Source of the DNA: Bifidobacterium bifidum ATCC 29521 = JCM 1255 = DSM 20456
GTDB lineage: Bacteria > Actinomycetota > Actinomycetes > Actinomycetales > Bifidobacteriaceae
Assembly: GCF_001025135.1 (NCBI RefSeq)
Contig: NZ_AP012323.1
Span: 2,046,001 to 2,110,000 of the forward strand
DNA length: 64,000 bases
Reading direction: 5' to 3'
Notes under the pieces: model-generated
Told to the model about the DNA's origin: nothing
Seen by the model: only the letters and a program-made list of their open reading frames with translations
Databases searched by the model: none
Shown: one piece after another, positions 7,946 to 18,700 of the stretch
Position numbering within the stretch: position 1 is the stretch's first letter
Layout of the letters: each line of letters opens with the position of its first letter
Translations under genes and position numbers: made by a program

Positions 7946-9052
7946 ATGAAGAGACAGCCATCCGCCGTAATGGACGCCATACCGGCATCCAAGCCAGACA
8001 CGACGCCCGTCAACGACGACCCGGCGCCCGGCCCGGAACAACGCCCACAGCCGGCGACCAGTTCCATCACCAACGTGGCCGCCATGGCCCACGTCTCCAT
8101 CGCCACGGTCTCCCGTGTGCTCTCCGGCAAACGCACCAAGGACGACGACATCGCACGGCGGGTCCGGGCCGCCGCCGAGGAACTCAACTATTCGGTCAAC
8201 TATGCGGCGAGTTCGCTGCGCGGCGCCGCCACCAACACCATCGGACTGGTCATCCCTTCGGCGACCGACCATTTCAGCGCCGGACTGCTTGATGAGCTGG
8301 AACCGGTCATCGACATGGAAAGACAGCAACTGCTGCTCGGCATCGGCAACGAGCAGCATACGCAGGACGAACGCATCGAATCGCTGGTGGCCCGCAAGGT
8401 CGACGGCATCATCATCGTTCCTGCCGCGGGCGTCGATCTGGCCCACACGCTTGACCGCACCACCATGACGACGCCCATCGTACAGGTCGGCGGACGGCAG
8501 CGATCCTTCCGCACGTCCATGGTCGGCATCGACGAGAATGCGGCGATGGAAAGCATCGTCGCGCACCTCGCCGAGCAGGGCGTGCGTTCCGCCGCCTATC
8601 TGGCCGGCAAGGAGGTATCGTTCGAATCGGCCGAGATGTTCGCGATGTTCCATACGCAGATGCGCACGCACCGGCTCGTCACCGACACCTCATGGAACCG
8701 ATTCGGCGATTCGACCGTGGAGCGCGGTTATCAGTGCGTGTGGCGCATGTTCGCCGACTCCGATGCGCGACCGCCCGAAGCGGTGATATGCGCCGATGAC
8801 ATGATCGCGCTGGGCGCGATGATCGCCTTGCAGACGCTGGGCATCCGCGTGCCCGACGACGTGCGCGTGGTCGGCTACGACGACTCCCCGCTTGCCTTGA
8901 CGACGATGCCGACGCTGACCTCGGTCCGCCCGCCGTTCCTCCAGATCGTCACCGAGGCGCTGCGCCTGATCGGGCAGGGGCCCGATCAGGCGGCGCACAT
9001 CTCGCTGCTGCCCCAATTGATTGTCCGGGGCTCCACCGTCGTGCGTTCCTGA
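7946..9052 (+). CDS. LacI-family transcriptional regulator
   Basis: DNA-binding repressor or activator with a sugar-type ligand domain. The LacI helix-turn-helix occupies about residues 41-62 (ITNVAAMAHVSIATVSRVLS). It is followed by the hinge and a periplasmic-binding-protein-like core that includes TIGLVIPSATDHF and the VPDDVRVVGYDDSPLA block. It differs from most family members in having about 38 Pro/Ala-rich residues before the HTH. ATG 7946 and ATG 7970 are both possible, neither with a strong ribosome site. It follows ptsH in the same direction, and its stop is only 10 bp from the convergent holB stop. Control of ptsH/ptsI is an inference from position. Confidence 0.88.
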   Translation: MKRQPSAVMDAIPASKPDTTPVNDDPAPGPEQRPQPATSSITNVAAMAHVSIATVSRVLSGKRTKDDDIARRVRAAAEELNYSVNYAASSLRGAATNTIGLVIPSATDHFSAGLLDELEPVIDMERQQLLLGIGNEQHTQDERIESLVARKVDGIIIVPAAGVDLAHTLDRTTMTTPIVQVGGRQRSFRTSMVGIDENAAMESIVAHLAEQGVRSAAYLAGKEVSFESAEMFAMFHTQMRTHRLVTDTSWNRFGDSTVERGYQCVWRMFADSDARPPEAVICADDMIALGAMIALQTLGIRVPDDVRVVGYDDSPLALTTMPTLTSVRPPFLQIVTEALRLIGQGPDQAAHISLLPQLIVRGSTVVRS

Positions 9053-9062
9053 CCAGGTGCCG

Positions 9063-10247
9063 TCATAGCCTCCCCGGAATCAGCGCGCAGAACAGCGCCT
9101 CGAACACCAGCATCGGGTTGCCGTTGCCTAGCAACCGCTTCCTGGCCACGGTGATGGCCTCCAACCGATCGACTACTTCCTGACGGCTCAGCCGTGCCGA
9201 CAGCTCGGCGATGGCCGTGCGGTTCTCCATGTTGATCAGCCCGACTGCGTCCTCGGCGTTGTTCTGCAGCACCGCTATGTCGCGGTAGATGCTGGCGGCC
9301 GAGTTGAGCGCGCGGTCAAGCACGTCGCGGCTCCGGCGCGTGGCCCGCCGCTTGATCTCGTCCTTCTTGGCGATGGCGTTGTAGGCGCCGCGCAGCTTCG
9401 GCGGGATGCGGTCCTGCTCGCCGAGGCCGTTGATGCGGCGGAAATCCGCTTCGGCGGCGGCCGTCTGCCGGTTCACGTCGGCTTCCGCCTGGCTTTTGGC
9501 GGTGTCGATGAGATCATCGGCCAGCAGCACCGCATCCGATGCCTTGCGCAGTCCCAGCAGCCCGACGATGAGCTCGTCCCGGTCCGACATGACCTGCGTG
9601 TCGGAGGCGTACAGTTTCGCTATGCCGATATGCCCTTCGGCGAGCCGCGCCGCGCGCACCGCCACATGACGGTCGAATTGGCGTTCCGCCGGCAGCGCCG
9701 GATTGACGGATGCCATCAGGTAATCCGCGACCGCTTTCGTGGACGGCACGGCAAGGTTGACGATGCGGGTACGCGAGCGGATGGTCGGCAGCACATCCTG
9801 CGCGCTGGGGGCGCACAGCAGCCATATGGTGTGCGGGCTGGGCTCCTCGATCTCCTTGAGCAGCACGTTCGTGGTGCGTTCCAGCATGCGGTCAACGTCT
9901 TCGATGATGATGATCCGCCACGGCGCCGTGCTGGGCATCTGTTCGGAGGTGAGGATCAGCTGGCGCACGTCATCGATGCCGATGGTGACCTTGTTGGTGG
10001 CCAACGTGGTCACGTCGGGATGGGTGCCGGACAGCACCTGACGGGTTATATTGGTCGGCTCGTCGGAAAGGCCCCTGTCAGGGCTTTCCAGCGCGGCCGC
10101 GAACGCGCGCGCAACATTCGAGCGTCCGGAACCGGGCGGTCCGCAGATCAGCCACGACTGGGCCAGCGCCTTCGGGTCGCCGGAGACGATGGCCTGCAGT
10201 TGGCCGACCACTGCCTGCTGGCCGACAATGGAGTCCCATACGCTCAT
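9063..10247 (-). CDS. holB: DNA polymerase III delta' subunit (clamp-loader)
   Basis: Part of the clamp loader that opens the sliding clamp at replication forks. It has 394 residues with an AAA+ N-domain: GPPGSGRSN (Walker A), the HPDV segment, IIIEDVDRM (Walker B) and the SRTR arginine-finger loop. The zinc-binding module between Walker A and HPDV, which in most delta' proteins has four Cys, is reduced to about 18 residues with no Cys ([19 protein letters not shown]). Its start overlaps the tmk stop by 4 nt (ATGA), so the two are translationally coupled. Confidence 0.93.
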   Translation of the reverse strand: MSVWDSIVGQQAVVGQLQAIVSGDPKALAQSWLICGPPGSGRSNVARAFAAALESPDRGLSDEPTNITRQVLSGTHPDVTTLATNKVTIGIDDVRQLILTSEQMPSTAPWRIIIIEDVDRMLERTTNVLLKEIEEPSPHTIWLLCAPSAQDVLPTIRSRTRIVNLAVPSTKAVADYLMASVNPALPAERQFDRHVAVRAARLAEGHIGIAKLYASDTQVMSDRDELIVGLLGLRKASDAVLLADDLIDTAKSQAEADVNRQTAAAEADFRRINGLGEQDRIPPKLRGAYNAIAKKDEIKRRATRRSRDVLDRALNSAASIYRDIAVLQNNAEDAVGLINMENRTAIAELSARLSRQEVVDRLEAITVARKRLLGNGNPMLVFEALFCALIPGRL

Positions 10248-10978
10248 CGCGCACCTCCAGCCGGAGTGTTACCGTCGCTTTCCTTAGTGACGGCAGCCTG
10301 AGCGGCAGCCGCCTGCGCCGCGGCCCGCTCATCCGCCGCGGCATCGGCCAGCACCGCGTCAACGTCCGCCTTGATGTGCTCCCATACGGCCTCGATCGGC
10401 CATGCGGCGTCAATCACGCGGAAACGGCCCGGCTCGTGGCCTGCCAGATCGAGGAACGCCTGCCTGGTGCGCTGCTGGAATTCGTCGCCCGCGGACTCCA
10501 TGCGATCCGCGTCATGCTGCAGACGCCGGTGCGCCGCCGTCGGGTCCATGTCGAGCAGGTACGTGCGCACGGGCATCAGCCCGCCGGTCGCCCACATGCT
10601 CAGCCCGCGGACGTCGTCAGCGGTCAGTTCACGGCCTCCCGCCTGATAGGCGAGCGACGAATCAAGATACCGGTCGGTGATCACCACGGCTCCGCGTTCC
10701 AGCGCCGGACGGACCACTTCAGCCACGTGCTGCGCCCGGTCGGCGGCGAAGATCAGCGCCTCCGCGCGCGGTGCGATATCGGCGCCGTCGGCTTCCGCGG
10801 CGTCTCCCGGCTCACGCAGCAGCAGCTGACGCAAGCTGCCGCCCAATGCCGTGCCGCCCGGCTCACGCGTCACCACGACCTCGCGGCCTGCAGCCTCCAA
10901 GTAGTCACGCAGGCGCTCGACCTGCGTGGTCTTCCCTACGCCGTCAACGCCTTCGAAAGAAATGAACAATCCAGTCAT
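10244..10978 (-). CDS. tmk: Thymidylate kinase
   Basis: Phosphorylates dTMP to dTDP. It has 244 residues when started at ATG 10978, which has AAGGGGG 5 nt upstream; the longer reading from 10996 is less well supported. Visible motifs are [12 protein letters not shown] (P-loop), the [11 protein letters not shown] block and the LLDMDP region. The C-terminal 30 residues are Ala-rich ([10 protein letters not shown]) and look like a low-complexity tail. Operon with holB. Between it and topA there is a perfect 11-bp stem (11004-11014 with 11030-11040) that lacks a T-run. Confidence 0.96.
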   Translation of the reverse strand: MTGLFISFEGVDGVGKTTQVERLRDYLEAAGREVVVTREPGGTALGGSLRQLLLREPGDAAEADGADIAPRAEALIFAADRAQHVAEVVRPALERGAVVITDRYLDSSLAYQAGGRELTADDVRGLSMWATGGLMPVRTYLLDMDPTAAHRRLQHDADRMESAGDEFQQRTRQAFLDLAGHEPGRFRVIDAAWPIEAVWEHIKADVDAVLADAAADERAAAQAAAAQAAVTKESDGNTPAGGAR

Positions 10979-11058
10979 ATCTACCCCCTTGCCCACAGTG
11001 TACGCGATGGCGGCATGCGACGCGGCCAGGCCGCCATCGCGGCGGCTGCGACGTGACT

Positions 11059-13872
11059 CTACTCGGCGGTCTTCTTCGCGGCGGCGCCCGTCGTCTTGCG
11101 ACGCCCGCGCTTGGACGGGCCGGCGGCACGCTTCTCGGCCAGCAGGTGGAACGCCTCGGCCGGCTCGATGGACTCGGCCGTGTACTGCTTGGGCACGGTC
11201 CGGTTCGTTTCGCCGTCGGTGATGTAGGCGCCGTAGAAGCCATCCTTGATGGTCACGTTCTTGCCGGTTTCGGGATCGGGGCCGAGCTCGCGCAGCGGCG
11301 GCTTCGCGGTGCCGCGTCCACGGCCGCGTCCGTATTTCGGCTGGGCGAACAGTTCCTTCGCCTTGTCGACGTCCACGGTGAAGATCTCATCCTCCGAGGC
11401 GAGAGACCGCGTCTCGGACTTGCCGTCGGCTCCGGTCTTGGTCAGGTAGGGGCCGTACCGGCCGTTGTTCGCCTCGACCGTGACCTCGCCAAGTTCGCCG
11501 GTCTCGGTGTTGGCCTCCTCGTAAACGCCCACGGTGCGCGGCAGCGACAACAGTTTCAGCGCATCGTCCAGCGTGATCGATTCGGGGCTCATCGTCTTGA
11601 ACAGGGACGCCATCTTGGGCTTGGGCACAGTGGTCTTCTTGGACTTCGTCTCGGATGACCCGCCGTCCGTCTCAAGCGGCACCAAGGCCACATACGGGCC
11701 GAACCGGCCGTTGCGCACTTCGACCGTGCCGCCGCTTGCCGGGTCGACGCCCAGCTCGCGCGGGCCACCGGCATTGCTGTCGATGAGCTCATGGCCGACC
11801 TGCACGGTCAGCTCGTCGGGCGCCATGGTGTCGGGCAGGGAGGCCCGCTTGGGGTTGCCCGCCGCATCCACGTGGTTCATGTCTTCGAGATACGGGCCGT
11901 ACCGACCGACGCGCACGTGCAGTCCGTCGCCGATGTCGATGGTGTTGATGGCGCGGGCGTCGATCTCCCCCAGCTGCGCGACCTGCTGCTGCAGGCCCGC
12001 GTGCGCTTCGTCCGCCGAAGTCGCCGCGTCGCCGCCGGAACCGAAATAGAAATGGGTCAGCCAGTCACGGCCGGTCTCCTGACCGTGCGCGATCTGGTCG
12101 AGCCCGTTCTCCATATCCGCGGTGAACTGGTAATCGACGTACTTGGGGAATTTCGTCTCCAGCAGCTTGATGACCGAGAACGCCAGCCACGATGGAATCA
12201 GGGCGCGACCGCGCTCGTAGACGTATCCACGGTCGATGATGGTGGAGATGATGCTCGCATAGGTTGAAGGACGGCCGATTCCCTTGGCCTCCAGCGTCTT
12301 CACCAGCGACGCTTCGGTGTATCGCGCCGGCGGCTGGGTCTCGTGCCCGTCAGCCTCCACCGAGGACGCGGCGAGACGGTCACCGGTCTGCATCGGCGGC
12401 AGCGATCCGTTGTCGTCGGTTTCGCGCGAGGCGCGTTTCGCCGCGGCCTCGCCGTCACCGGCACCCATCGAGGAGGCAGCGGGGGCCGCCGCACGACGGC
12501 CCTCCCCGGTGGCCTTCATGAATCCGGGGAACTCGATCACCGTGCCGGACGCCTGGAACATCGCCTCGCCGTCCTCGCCGGCAGGAGCCGACAGACGCAC
12601 GGTCGCGGTGGAGCCGGTGGCGTCGGCCATCTGGGAAGCGAGCGTGCGCTGCCAGATCAGCGTGTACAGTTTCAGCTGGTCGGCGGGCACCTTGCCGGAG
12701 AGCTCCGCCGGGTCATGGAACCGCGCGCCGGCGGGTCGGATGCATTCGTGGGCCTCCTGCGCACTAGCGGTCTTCGTCACATACTGCTTGGGCCCATCGG
12801 ACAGGAACGACTTTCCGAAATGATATTCGACGGCATCACGGGCGGCGGCGATGGCCTCCTGCGACAAGGTCACCGAATCGGTTCGCATATACGTGATGTA
12901 ACCGTTCTCGTACAGCCCCTGCGCGGCACGCATGGTCTGACGCGAGCTCATGGACAGGCGGTTGCCGGCCGTCTGCTGCAGCGTGGATGTGGTGAACGGC
13001 GGGAGCGGGCGGCGACGGTACGGCTTGGTCTCCATCGATGCCACGGTGAAGGTCGCGTCGGCCAGGAGCTTGGCGAGGGCGTTCGCATGGGCCTCATCCA
13101 GCTGGCATACGTTGTCAGCGAAACCGGACGGCGTGAGCTTGCCGTCATCCGAAAAATCCTTGGAACCCGCAAGTCGCTTGCCTCCAAGCGACACCATGCG
13201 CGATTCGAACGACGCCGGCTCGCCCTCCGCGTCCGTCGCGCCCAGCACCGCGGTCACGTCCCAGTAGGAGGCGCGCACGAACGCCATGCGCTCGCGCTCA
13301 CGCTCGACGATCAGGCGTGTGGCGACGGACTGGACGCGGCCGGCCGACAATCCCGGGCCCACCTTGCGCCACAGCACGGGCGACAGCTCGTAGCCATAGA
13401 GGCGGTCGAGGATGCGGCGGGTCTCCTGCGCGTCCACCATGTCCTCGTCCACGTTGCGGGTGTTGCCCAGCGACGTCTTGATGGCGTCCTTGGTCATCTC
13501 GTGGAACACCATGCGCTTGACGGGAACCTTCGGCTTGAGCGTCTGCACCAGATGCCAGGCGATCGCCTCCCCTTCGCGATCCTCATCAGTGGCGAGGTAG
13601 AGCTCGTCGGAGTTCTTCAGCGCTTTTTTCAGTTCGGCGACGGTCTTCTTCTTGTCACCGTCGACGATGTAGTACGGTTTGAAGCCATCGTCGACGTCCA
13701 CGCCGAACTTGCCGAACCTGGCCTTGTCGTCCGCGGGAATCTGACTGGGCTGTGCAAGGTCACGGATGTGACCGACCGATGCCATGACGGTGTAGCCGCT
13801 GCCAAGATACCCACCGATTTTCTTCGCTTTGGTGGGAGACTCCACGATGACAAGCTTGTTGCCGGTGCCCAT
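11059..13872 (-). CDS. topA: DNA topoisomerase I
   Basis: Relaxes negative supercoils by cutting and rejoining one strand. It has 937 residues. The Toprim domain covers about residues 5-125, with TDEDREGE (Asp96, Asp98, Glu100) as the metal site. The catalytic Tyr is Tyr328 in [10 protein letters not shown]. After about residue 590 come repeated modules with [21 protein letters not shown] and FYGAYI, and then a basic tail ([14 protein letters not shown]). There are no CxxC zinc fingers, the actinobacterial arrangement. A loop rich in Ala/Gly (about 450-490) appears inserted. Start ATG 13872. Confidence 0.97.
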   Translation of the reverse strand: MGTGNKLVIVESPTKAKKIGGYLGSGYTVMASVGHIRDLAQPSQIPADDKARFGKFGVDVDDGFKPYYIVDGDKKKTVAELKKALKNSDELYLATDEDREGEAIAWHLVQTLKPKVPVKRMVFHEMTKDAIKTSLGNTRNVDEDMVDAQETRRILDRLYGYELSPVLWRKVGPGLSAGRVQSVATRLIVERERERMAFVRASYWDVTAVLGATDAEGEPASFESRMVSLGGKRLAGSKDFSDDGKLTPSGFADNVCQLDEAHANALAKLLADATFTVASMETKPYRRRPLPPFTTSTLQQTAGNRLSMSSRQTMRAAQGLYENGYITYMRTDSVTLSQEAIAAARDAVEYHFGKSFLSDGPKQYVTKTASAQEAHECIRPAGARFHDPAELSGKVPADQLKLYTLIWQRTLASQMADATGSTATVRLSAPAGEDGEAMFQASGTVIEFPGFMKATGEGRRAAAPAASSMGAGDGEAAAKRASRETDDNGSLPPMQTGDRLAASSVEADGHETQPPARYTEASLVKTLEAKGIGRPSTYASIISTIIDRGYVYERGRALIPSWLAFSVIKLLETKFPKYVDYQFTADMENGLDQIAHGQETGRDWLTHFYFGSGGDAATSADEAHAGLQQQVAQLGEIDARAINTIDIGDGLHVRVGRYGPYLEDMNHVDAAGNPKRASLPDTMAPDELTVQVGHELIDSNAGGPRELGVDPASGGTVEVRNGRFGPYVALVPLETDGGSSETKSKKTTVPKPKMASLFKTMSPESITLDDALKLLSLPRTVGVYEEANTETGELGEVTVEANNGRYGPYLTKTGADGKSETRSLASEDEIFTVDVDKAKELFAQPKYGRGRGRGTAKPPLRELGPDPETGKNVTIKDGFYGAYITDGETNRTVPKQYTAESIEPAEAFHLLAEKRAAGPSKRGRRKTTGAAAKKTAE

Positions 13873-13956
13873 TGTCTCTCCTTACCTACAATGTCATTGG
13901 CCTTCATCATACTCACGCGGCATGGTCAAACGGCAAATCGCGCGGCTCCGCGGCGG

Positions 13957-15336
13957 TCACCGCTTTTTCTTCGGCGGGGCCGGCGGCGCCCCCACCAGGC
14001 CGGCTCGGCTCAACGGGGACGCCGTGATCTGGCGCATCGCCAGCAGCATCCCGAACACCAGCGACGAAACGCCGGCTATCATCGCGAAGGTGGAGACGTG
14101 GGCGCCGACGCTCGCCCAGCTCGCGCTCAGGCTCAGACCGGGCTCAATCTGCCACATGATGTATGCGGCATAGCAGCAGCACAGCACACCCGCCGTGATC
14201 ATCACCGTGCCGACGATCTGCACGCTCGGCGAGGACGCGCGTTTGCCGGGCGCGTCCATGCCGGACGTGCGCGTGAATGCCATCGCCAGCAGCGCGAAGC
14301 CGCCCGCCAGCAGCAGGCTCATCACCACGTCAACCGGGCGGTGCCATGCCCCCGCGATCACCGACAGGCCGATGACCAGCGCATAGGCGGCCCCGACCAG
14401 CGCCATCCACGCACGGCATCCGCGCGGAACCGCGAACAGCAGCAGCACGCCCGCGACGACGGCCAGCATCGTATGACCGGAAGGCGCGGAATTGGCGGGC
14501 TGAGACACGGTGTTGATGATGAACGGCCGCGGCAGCACACCTTTAAGATATGTGGACGCGAAACACAGCGCGGCGAACACCGCGGACTGCCCGACCAGCC
14601 ACCAACGCTTGCGTACCAGCATCACCACCGCCGCGACAACGATCAGCAGCGCGGAGACGATTACGGTGAAGTTCAACGGATGCCCGGCGATTGACGTGAT
14701 ATTGCGGCTGATGAACGGGGCGACCAGAGCGGACGCCCACGACGGCAGGCTGTCGTGGAAGCCGCTGAACACCATATCCTCGTACGATTGCCCGTCCTCG
14801 GTGCGCACGGCGATCCACCATGCGCCGAACGAGATCGCGATCATCAGCACGCCGAACACCGCACACAGCACACGGCTCGACACGCGCGGGCGCACGGTCA
14901 GCGGGTCGCGACGCGCCAATCCGCGCTCGATGTCCGCCGCGTGTTCGTCGGGCGCGGCGGCCTTACGTTTGCGCGCGGCCGGCGCGGGCGATCCGAGGGT
15001 GCGCAGCGGATGATCCGCGGTCGTCTCCAAAGCGGACCATGCGCTGGCCGGGGACGCCTGCGGCACCACGGGTTCTGGCTCCTGTTTCGCCGACGAGCGC
15101 GCCTGTTCTGGTGCGGGGGCTGATGCCGACGCGCCAGATGACGTCGTATCCGATGCGGCTGCGGTATCCGGCTCATTCGGCGTGTCAGCGGGCGCATCGG
15201 TCGTCTCCGTGGACGGCAGGCGTTCCGCCGACGTTGCCGCATCAGCCCGGTCGCCGCTGACTTGCACGGCGTCAGGCGGAATCGCACCGTCACGCGAGAT
15301 TTCGGCGGGATCATCAACACGCTGTTCTTCACTCAT
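13957..15336 (-). CDS. PAP2-superfamily membrane phosphatase with long disordered N-terminus
   Basis: Probable lipid phosphatase facing the outside of the membrane. The PAP2 motifs are KGVLPRPF, PSGHTML and GAWHRPVDVV, which supply the Lys/Arg, Ser-Gly-His and His/Asp residues. Several membrane segments are visible, for example VLCAVFGVLMIAISFGAWWI, with others either side of the motifs. The first 150 residues are Pro/Ala/Glu/Ser-rich with no fold expected. The ribosome site before ATG 15336 is weak, so the true start may lie further in. Substrate unknown; undecaprenyl diphosphate and phosphatidylglycerol phosphate are the usual options. The gene ends 84 bp before the topA start. Confidence 0.82.
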   Translation of the reverse strand: MSEEQRVDDPAEISRDGAIPPDAVQVSGDRADAATSAERLPSTETTDAPADTPNEPDTAAASDTTSSGASASAPAPEQARSSAKQEPEPVVPQASPASAWSALETTADHPLRTLGSPAPAARKRKAAAPDEHAADIERGLARRDPLTVRPRVSSRVLCAVFGVLMIAISFGAWWIAVRTEDGQSYEDMVFSGFHDSLPSWASALVAPFISRNITSIAGHPLNFTVIVSALLIVVAAVVMLVRKRWWLVGQSAVFAALCFASTYLKGVLPRPFIINTVSQPANSAPSGHTMLAVVAGVLLLFAVPRGCRAWMALVGAAYALVIGLSVIAGAWHRPVDVVMSLLLAGGFALLAMAFTRTSGMDAPGKRASSPSVQIVGTVMITAGVLCCCYAAYIMWQIEPGLSLSASWASVGAHVSTFAMIAGVSSLVFGMLLAMRQITASPLSRAGLVGAPPAPPKKKR

Positions 15337-15433
15337 AGTTCAAGACTGTAGAGCCTGTACATGTGTCAGTCGCCTCATCGCGCCCATATTCCGACAGAAT
15401 AATCGAAAACCTGGCCCCGGCATATCAAAATAC

Positions 15434-15539
15434 GGGTTGAAATCGCCGAAATCTACTATTCCCCGTGTGAAATCGCCGTTTCAAGGTCCAAAAACGGCGA
15501 TTTCGCACGGGGAATTGCCAAGAACGGCGATTTCAACCT
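15434..15539. repeat. Nested inverted repeat built from a GAAATCGCCG motif
   Basis: The inner arms 15458-15481 and 15492-15515 pair over 24 bp with one mismatch. The outer arms 15434-15448 and 15525-15539 pair over 15 bp. All four arms contain GAAATCGCCG or its complement, so the element is effectively four copies of one motif in alternating orientation. It fills the gap between the SRP RNA terminator and the PAP2 gene start. Confidence 0.75.
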
Positions 15540-15600
15540 GTAATTTAAGCCTCACGGTGCCGCGACGGTCAGGGTGAGGGGCCAAGAAAAGAAAAAGAAA

Positions 15601-15684
15601 ACCTTCACGTACCCGACAGAGGCCACTTACCCTTGCTGCATTCCTGCCCTGGGGGGATTGGGTGACATAACGCCACGTGAAGGC
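15601..15684 (-). ncRNA. ffs: Signal recognition particle RNA, small bacterial (4.5S) type
   Basis: The minus strand folds into one long hairpin, with CCTTCACGTGGCG at one end pairing with GTACGTGAAGG at the other. The apical region carries the SRP signature: CAGGGCAGGAATGCAG followed by CAAGGGTAAGTGG, the Ffh-binding loop and GGAA-type tetraloop area. A T-rich tract (TTTTCTTTTTC) follows and should be the terminator. TATACT at 15691-15696 sits at the right distance to be the -10 element. Ends are estimated to within a few bases. Confidence 0.93.
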
Positions 15685-15779
15685 TGTACTAGTATACATC
15701 ACCCCCGGATATCGGGTGCGCAACGACAATAATGCCCCTCCCCGCGCTCGCGGGAAAGGGCATTATCGGCTATGGGAGA

Positions 15780-18700
15780 CTAGCGACGCACCGCGTCACG
15801 CCGGCGAATGATCACCAGCGTGGCCCCGGCGGCGAGCAGCAGCATGACTACGCCCGAGATGCCAGTGACAGCGGCACCCGTCTTGGCGACGCCGGCATTG
15901 CTGCCGTTCTGGCCACTGTTGGCGCCCGACGCACCGGGCTTCGCCGGGGCGCCAGGCTGGCTCGGCTTGCCGGGCTTCGTCGGCGTGCCGGCCTTCTTCA
16001 CCAAAGCCTCTTCGGCCTTGAACAGAGCGCCGGTCGCGTTGTTGATCTCTTCCTGAGTCGCGTTGTCGTTGGCGAGCACCGCCTTGGCGGCATCAAGCGC
16101 CTTGACGAACGCAGCCCACGAATCCGCCGTGTAGTCGGATTCCTTCAGCTTGGCCGCAGCATCCACCGCCGCCTTCAGCTTGTCCTTAGACGGCTTGGCG
16201 GTCGCGTTGACGAGCCCGTTGATGGCGGTTCGCAACGCCGTGTAGGCGTCGTTGACCTGCTGCTGCGTGGCCGTGTCGGAGTCGAGCACCTTCTTCGCCG
16301 CGTCGAAGGCCTTCTTGAATGCGGCCCACGAATCCGCCGTGTAGTTGGATTCCTGGTACTTGCTAGCGGCAAAGACCAGAGTCTCCAGCAGCGCCTTGTC
16401 GATGTTCTTCACGGTGTGCGCGTCGATGACGGGCTCATCGGTCTCGATGTTCGGGAAGAAGCCGTTCTTGTGCAGCGCCAGCACCTTCGGAGCGGTCTCG
16501 GACGAATCATCCGCGGTGTGGACGGCGACCTTCGTGCCGTTCTCGTCGGGGAAGCTGACCGTGCCGTTGCCTTCGGTGGCGGAGTCGCCGAACCACAGGG
16601 CAGGGTGGTACGCGTCGAACGAGTCGTCCTTGGAACCGCCCGCAGTGTCGACGATGTACTGATCCTTCGCGCCGGCAGCGTAAATCGACTCGATCTGTGC
16701 CATGTAGGCGATCGGGGCGACCTTGGTGTCTTTGGTGAATCCAAGGGCGGACAGCTTCACGGAGAGCACGACCTGGTTGGAGTCGGAGACATATGCGGGG
16801 TCGATGGGCTCCTCGTCAACGACCTTGCCGGTTGTCGCGGAAGTCGTCGTGGCCCATGCGGTGTCGTACTGCGTGTTGCCTTCGGTGGTGCTCACCGAGA
16901 TCATGTAGTCGGCCTTCATGTCGCCGTCCACGTCGAAGATCACGTCCGGAACGAAATTGTTGCCCAGGTGGGACCACGTCTTGTCGGTGATGATGCCGAA
17001 GCTCAGCAGGCCCTGCGACGGATCGGAGAGCTGAGGTGCGGTGCTGGAATAACCGATCGCGCGGATGTCACCTGCAGCAAGGCTGCGAGCGGCGTCACCG
17101 TTGCCGGTGTAGCCGTCGGCCGGATCCTCGGCACCGTACACGAACGGGACGAGCTCGGAGTGGTAGCCGGTGGCGGTGTCGCCCTGGTCAAGGCCATGGC
17201 CGGACACGGACAGCGTGCCCTTCTTGTTGTTGAAGCCGCTCAGTTCCGTGGTGGTTTCGGAGATTGCCTTCGGCACCGAAGTGACGGGCACACGCAGCGT
17301 GGTGGCGTCATCCTCCTGGGTGACCGGAGTCGCGGTGATGATGCCGCTGGCGTCGGTCACGTACTGGCGGTCCTTGCCTGCGACCTGCGCGGACTGCGTG
17401 GCGTCACGGGTGCGGGTCAGCTTGGACTGGTCGATGCTGATCTTCACGCGGAAGCTGGTGCTGGTCCCGGACTTGGCGACCACGGTGTCCCCACCGTTGT
17501 CGCCGCTCACCGAGTACGTGACGCCCGGCACCGGGGTGCGGGCCGAGTATGTGAGCTTGTACGTAATGTCATGATCGGTGTTGTTCACGAGCCGCATGGT
17601 CTGCTTGTCGGTGTAGCCGTCCTTGCCGACCGGGATGACGCCGAACTGCGCGGTGATGGCCTCGTTATCCTCTCCGGCAAGCTGCACGTTGTTGTTCACT
17701 GCGGCGAGCGCGTCGATACGACCGGAGCCCACACGCAGCGGGCCGTACGCGGTCTTGCGATCCGCGGTGAGCACGTCGTGGTTGGCGGTGTTCATCAGCT
17801 GGGCCTTGACCACGTTGGCCAGGTATTCGGGCCGGGCCTGACGGACCAGCGCGGCGACGCCGGAGGTCAACGGGGTGGCCATGGACGTACCGCTCATGAT
17901 CTCGTCGCTGTTGCCGGTGCCGGCCGAAGCGGACACGATGCCCACGCCGGGGGCGGAGACATCGGGCTTGGCGGTGCCGTCATAGGAGCCGTGGATGCCA
18001 CGGGAGGTGAAGGACGCGATAGTGTCTTCGCTCTCGCTGGAGTAGTCGGCGTCCTTGCTCATACGCAGCTTGGTGGACAGGGTCACCGTCAGCGTGCCGT
18101 CATCGATGGCGCTCTGCAGGTCCTTGTTCTCGGCGGCGTTCTTGACCAGCTGGAAGCCGGGGATGTCGGCGTTGCCGCCGATGCCGGACTCGGGGATGTT
18201 CGCCTGCGAGCCGAACAGGATGCCGGTCGCGCCGGCCTTCTCGGCGTTGTCGAAGCGGGTCTTGGAGCCGCAGTTCACAGCGGCGTCGTTCCATTCGACG
18301 TAGGCGATGTTGCCCTTGACGGCAGCGGCGTCATCGGCGGAGTATGCCTTGCAGCCTTCCAGGTTGTCCTTGTCCTTGACGCGCACGACCTTGCCGGTCA
18401 GGGAGAAGTCGTCGAGCTTCGCGTAGTTCACGGAGTACTGGCCGGCGAGGGTCTGGCCCTTGAGCGAGGCCGGGCCGTCGGTCACTTCGACGGCGTCCTG
18501 CAGCGCCTTGCCGGACTGGCTCGCGGCCACGGTCAGCGCACTCTTGGCGGTGCCGGGGGCACCCATGATGTCGGTGATGTCGCCGTCGTTGCCGGCCGCG
18601 ATCACGGACAGCACGTTGTCTGCGGTGAGGTTATCCACGGCCACGTTCTCCGGGTCGTCGGAGGCGCCGAAACTGCCGCCGAGCGACATGGAGACGATGC

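Noticed and set aside
12343..14694. A 783-codon frame opposite topA
   Set aside because: Same reason: it crosses topA, the gap and the PAP2 gene without any recognisable domain.
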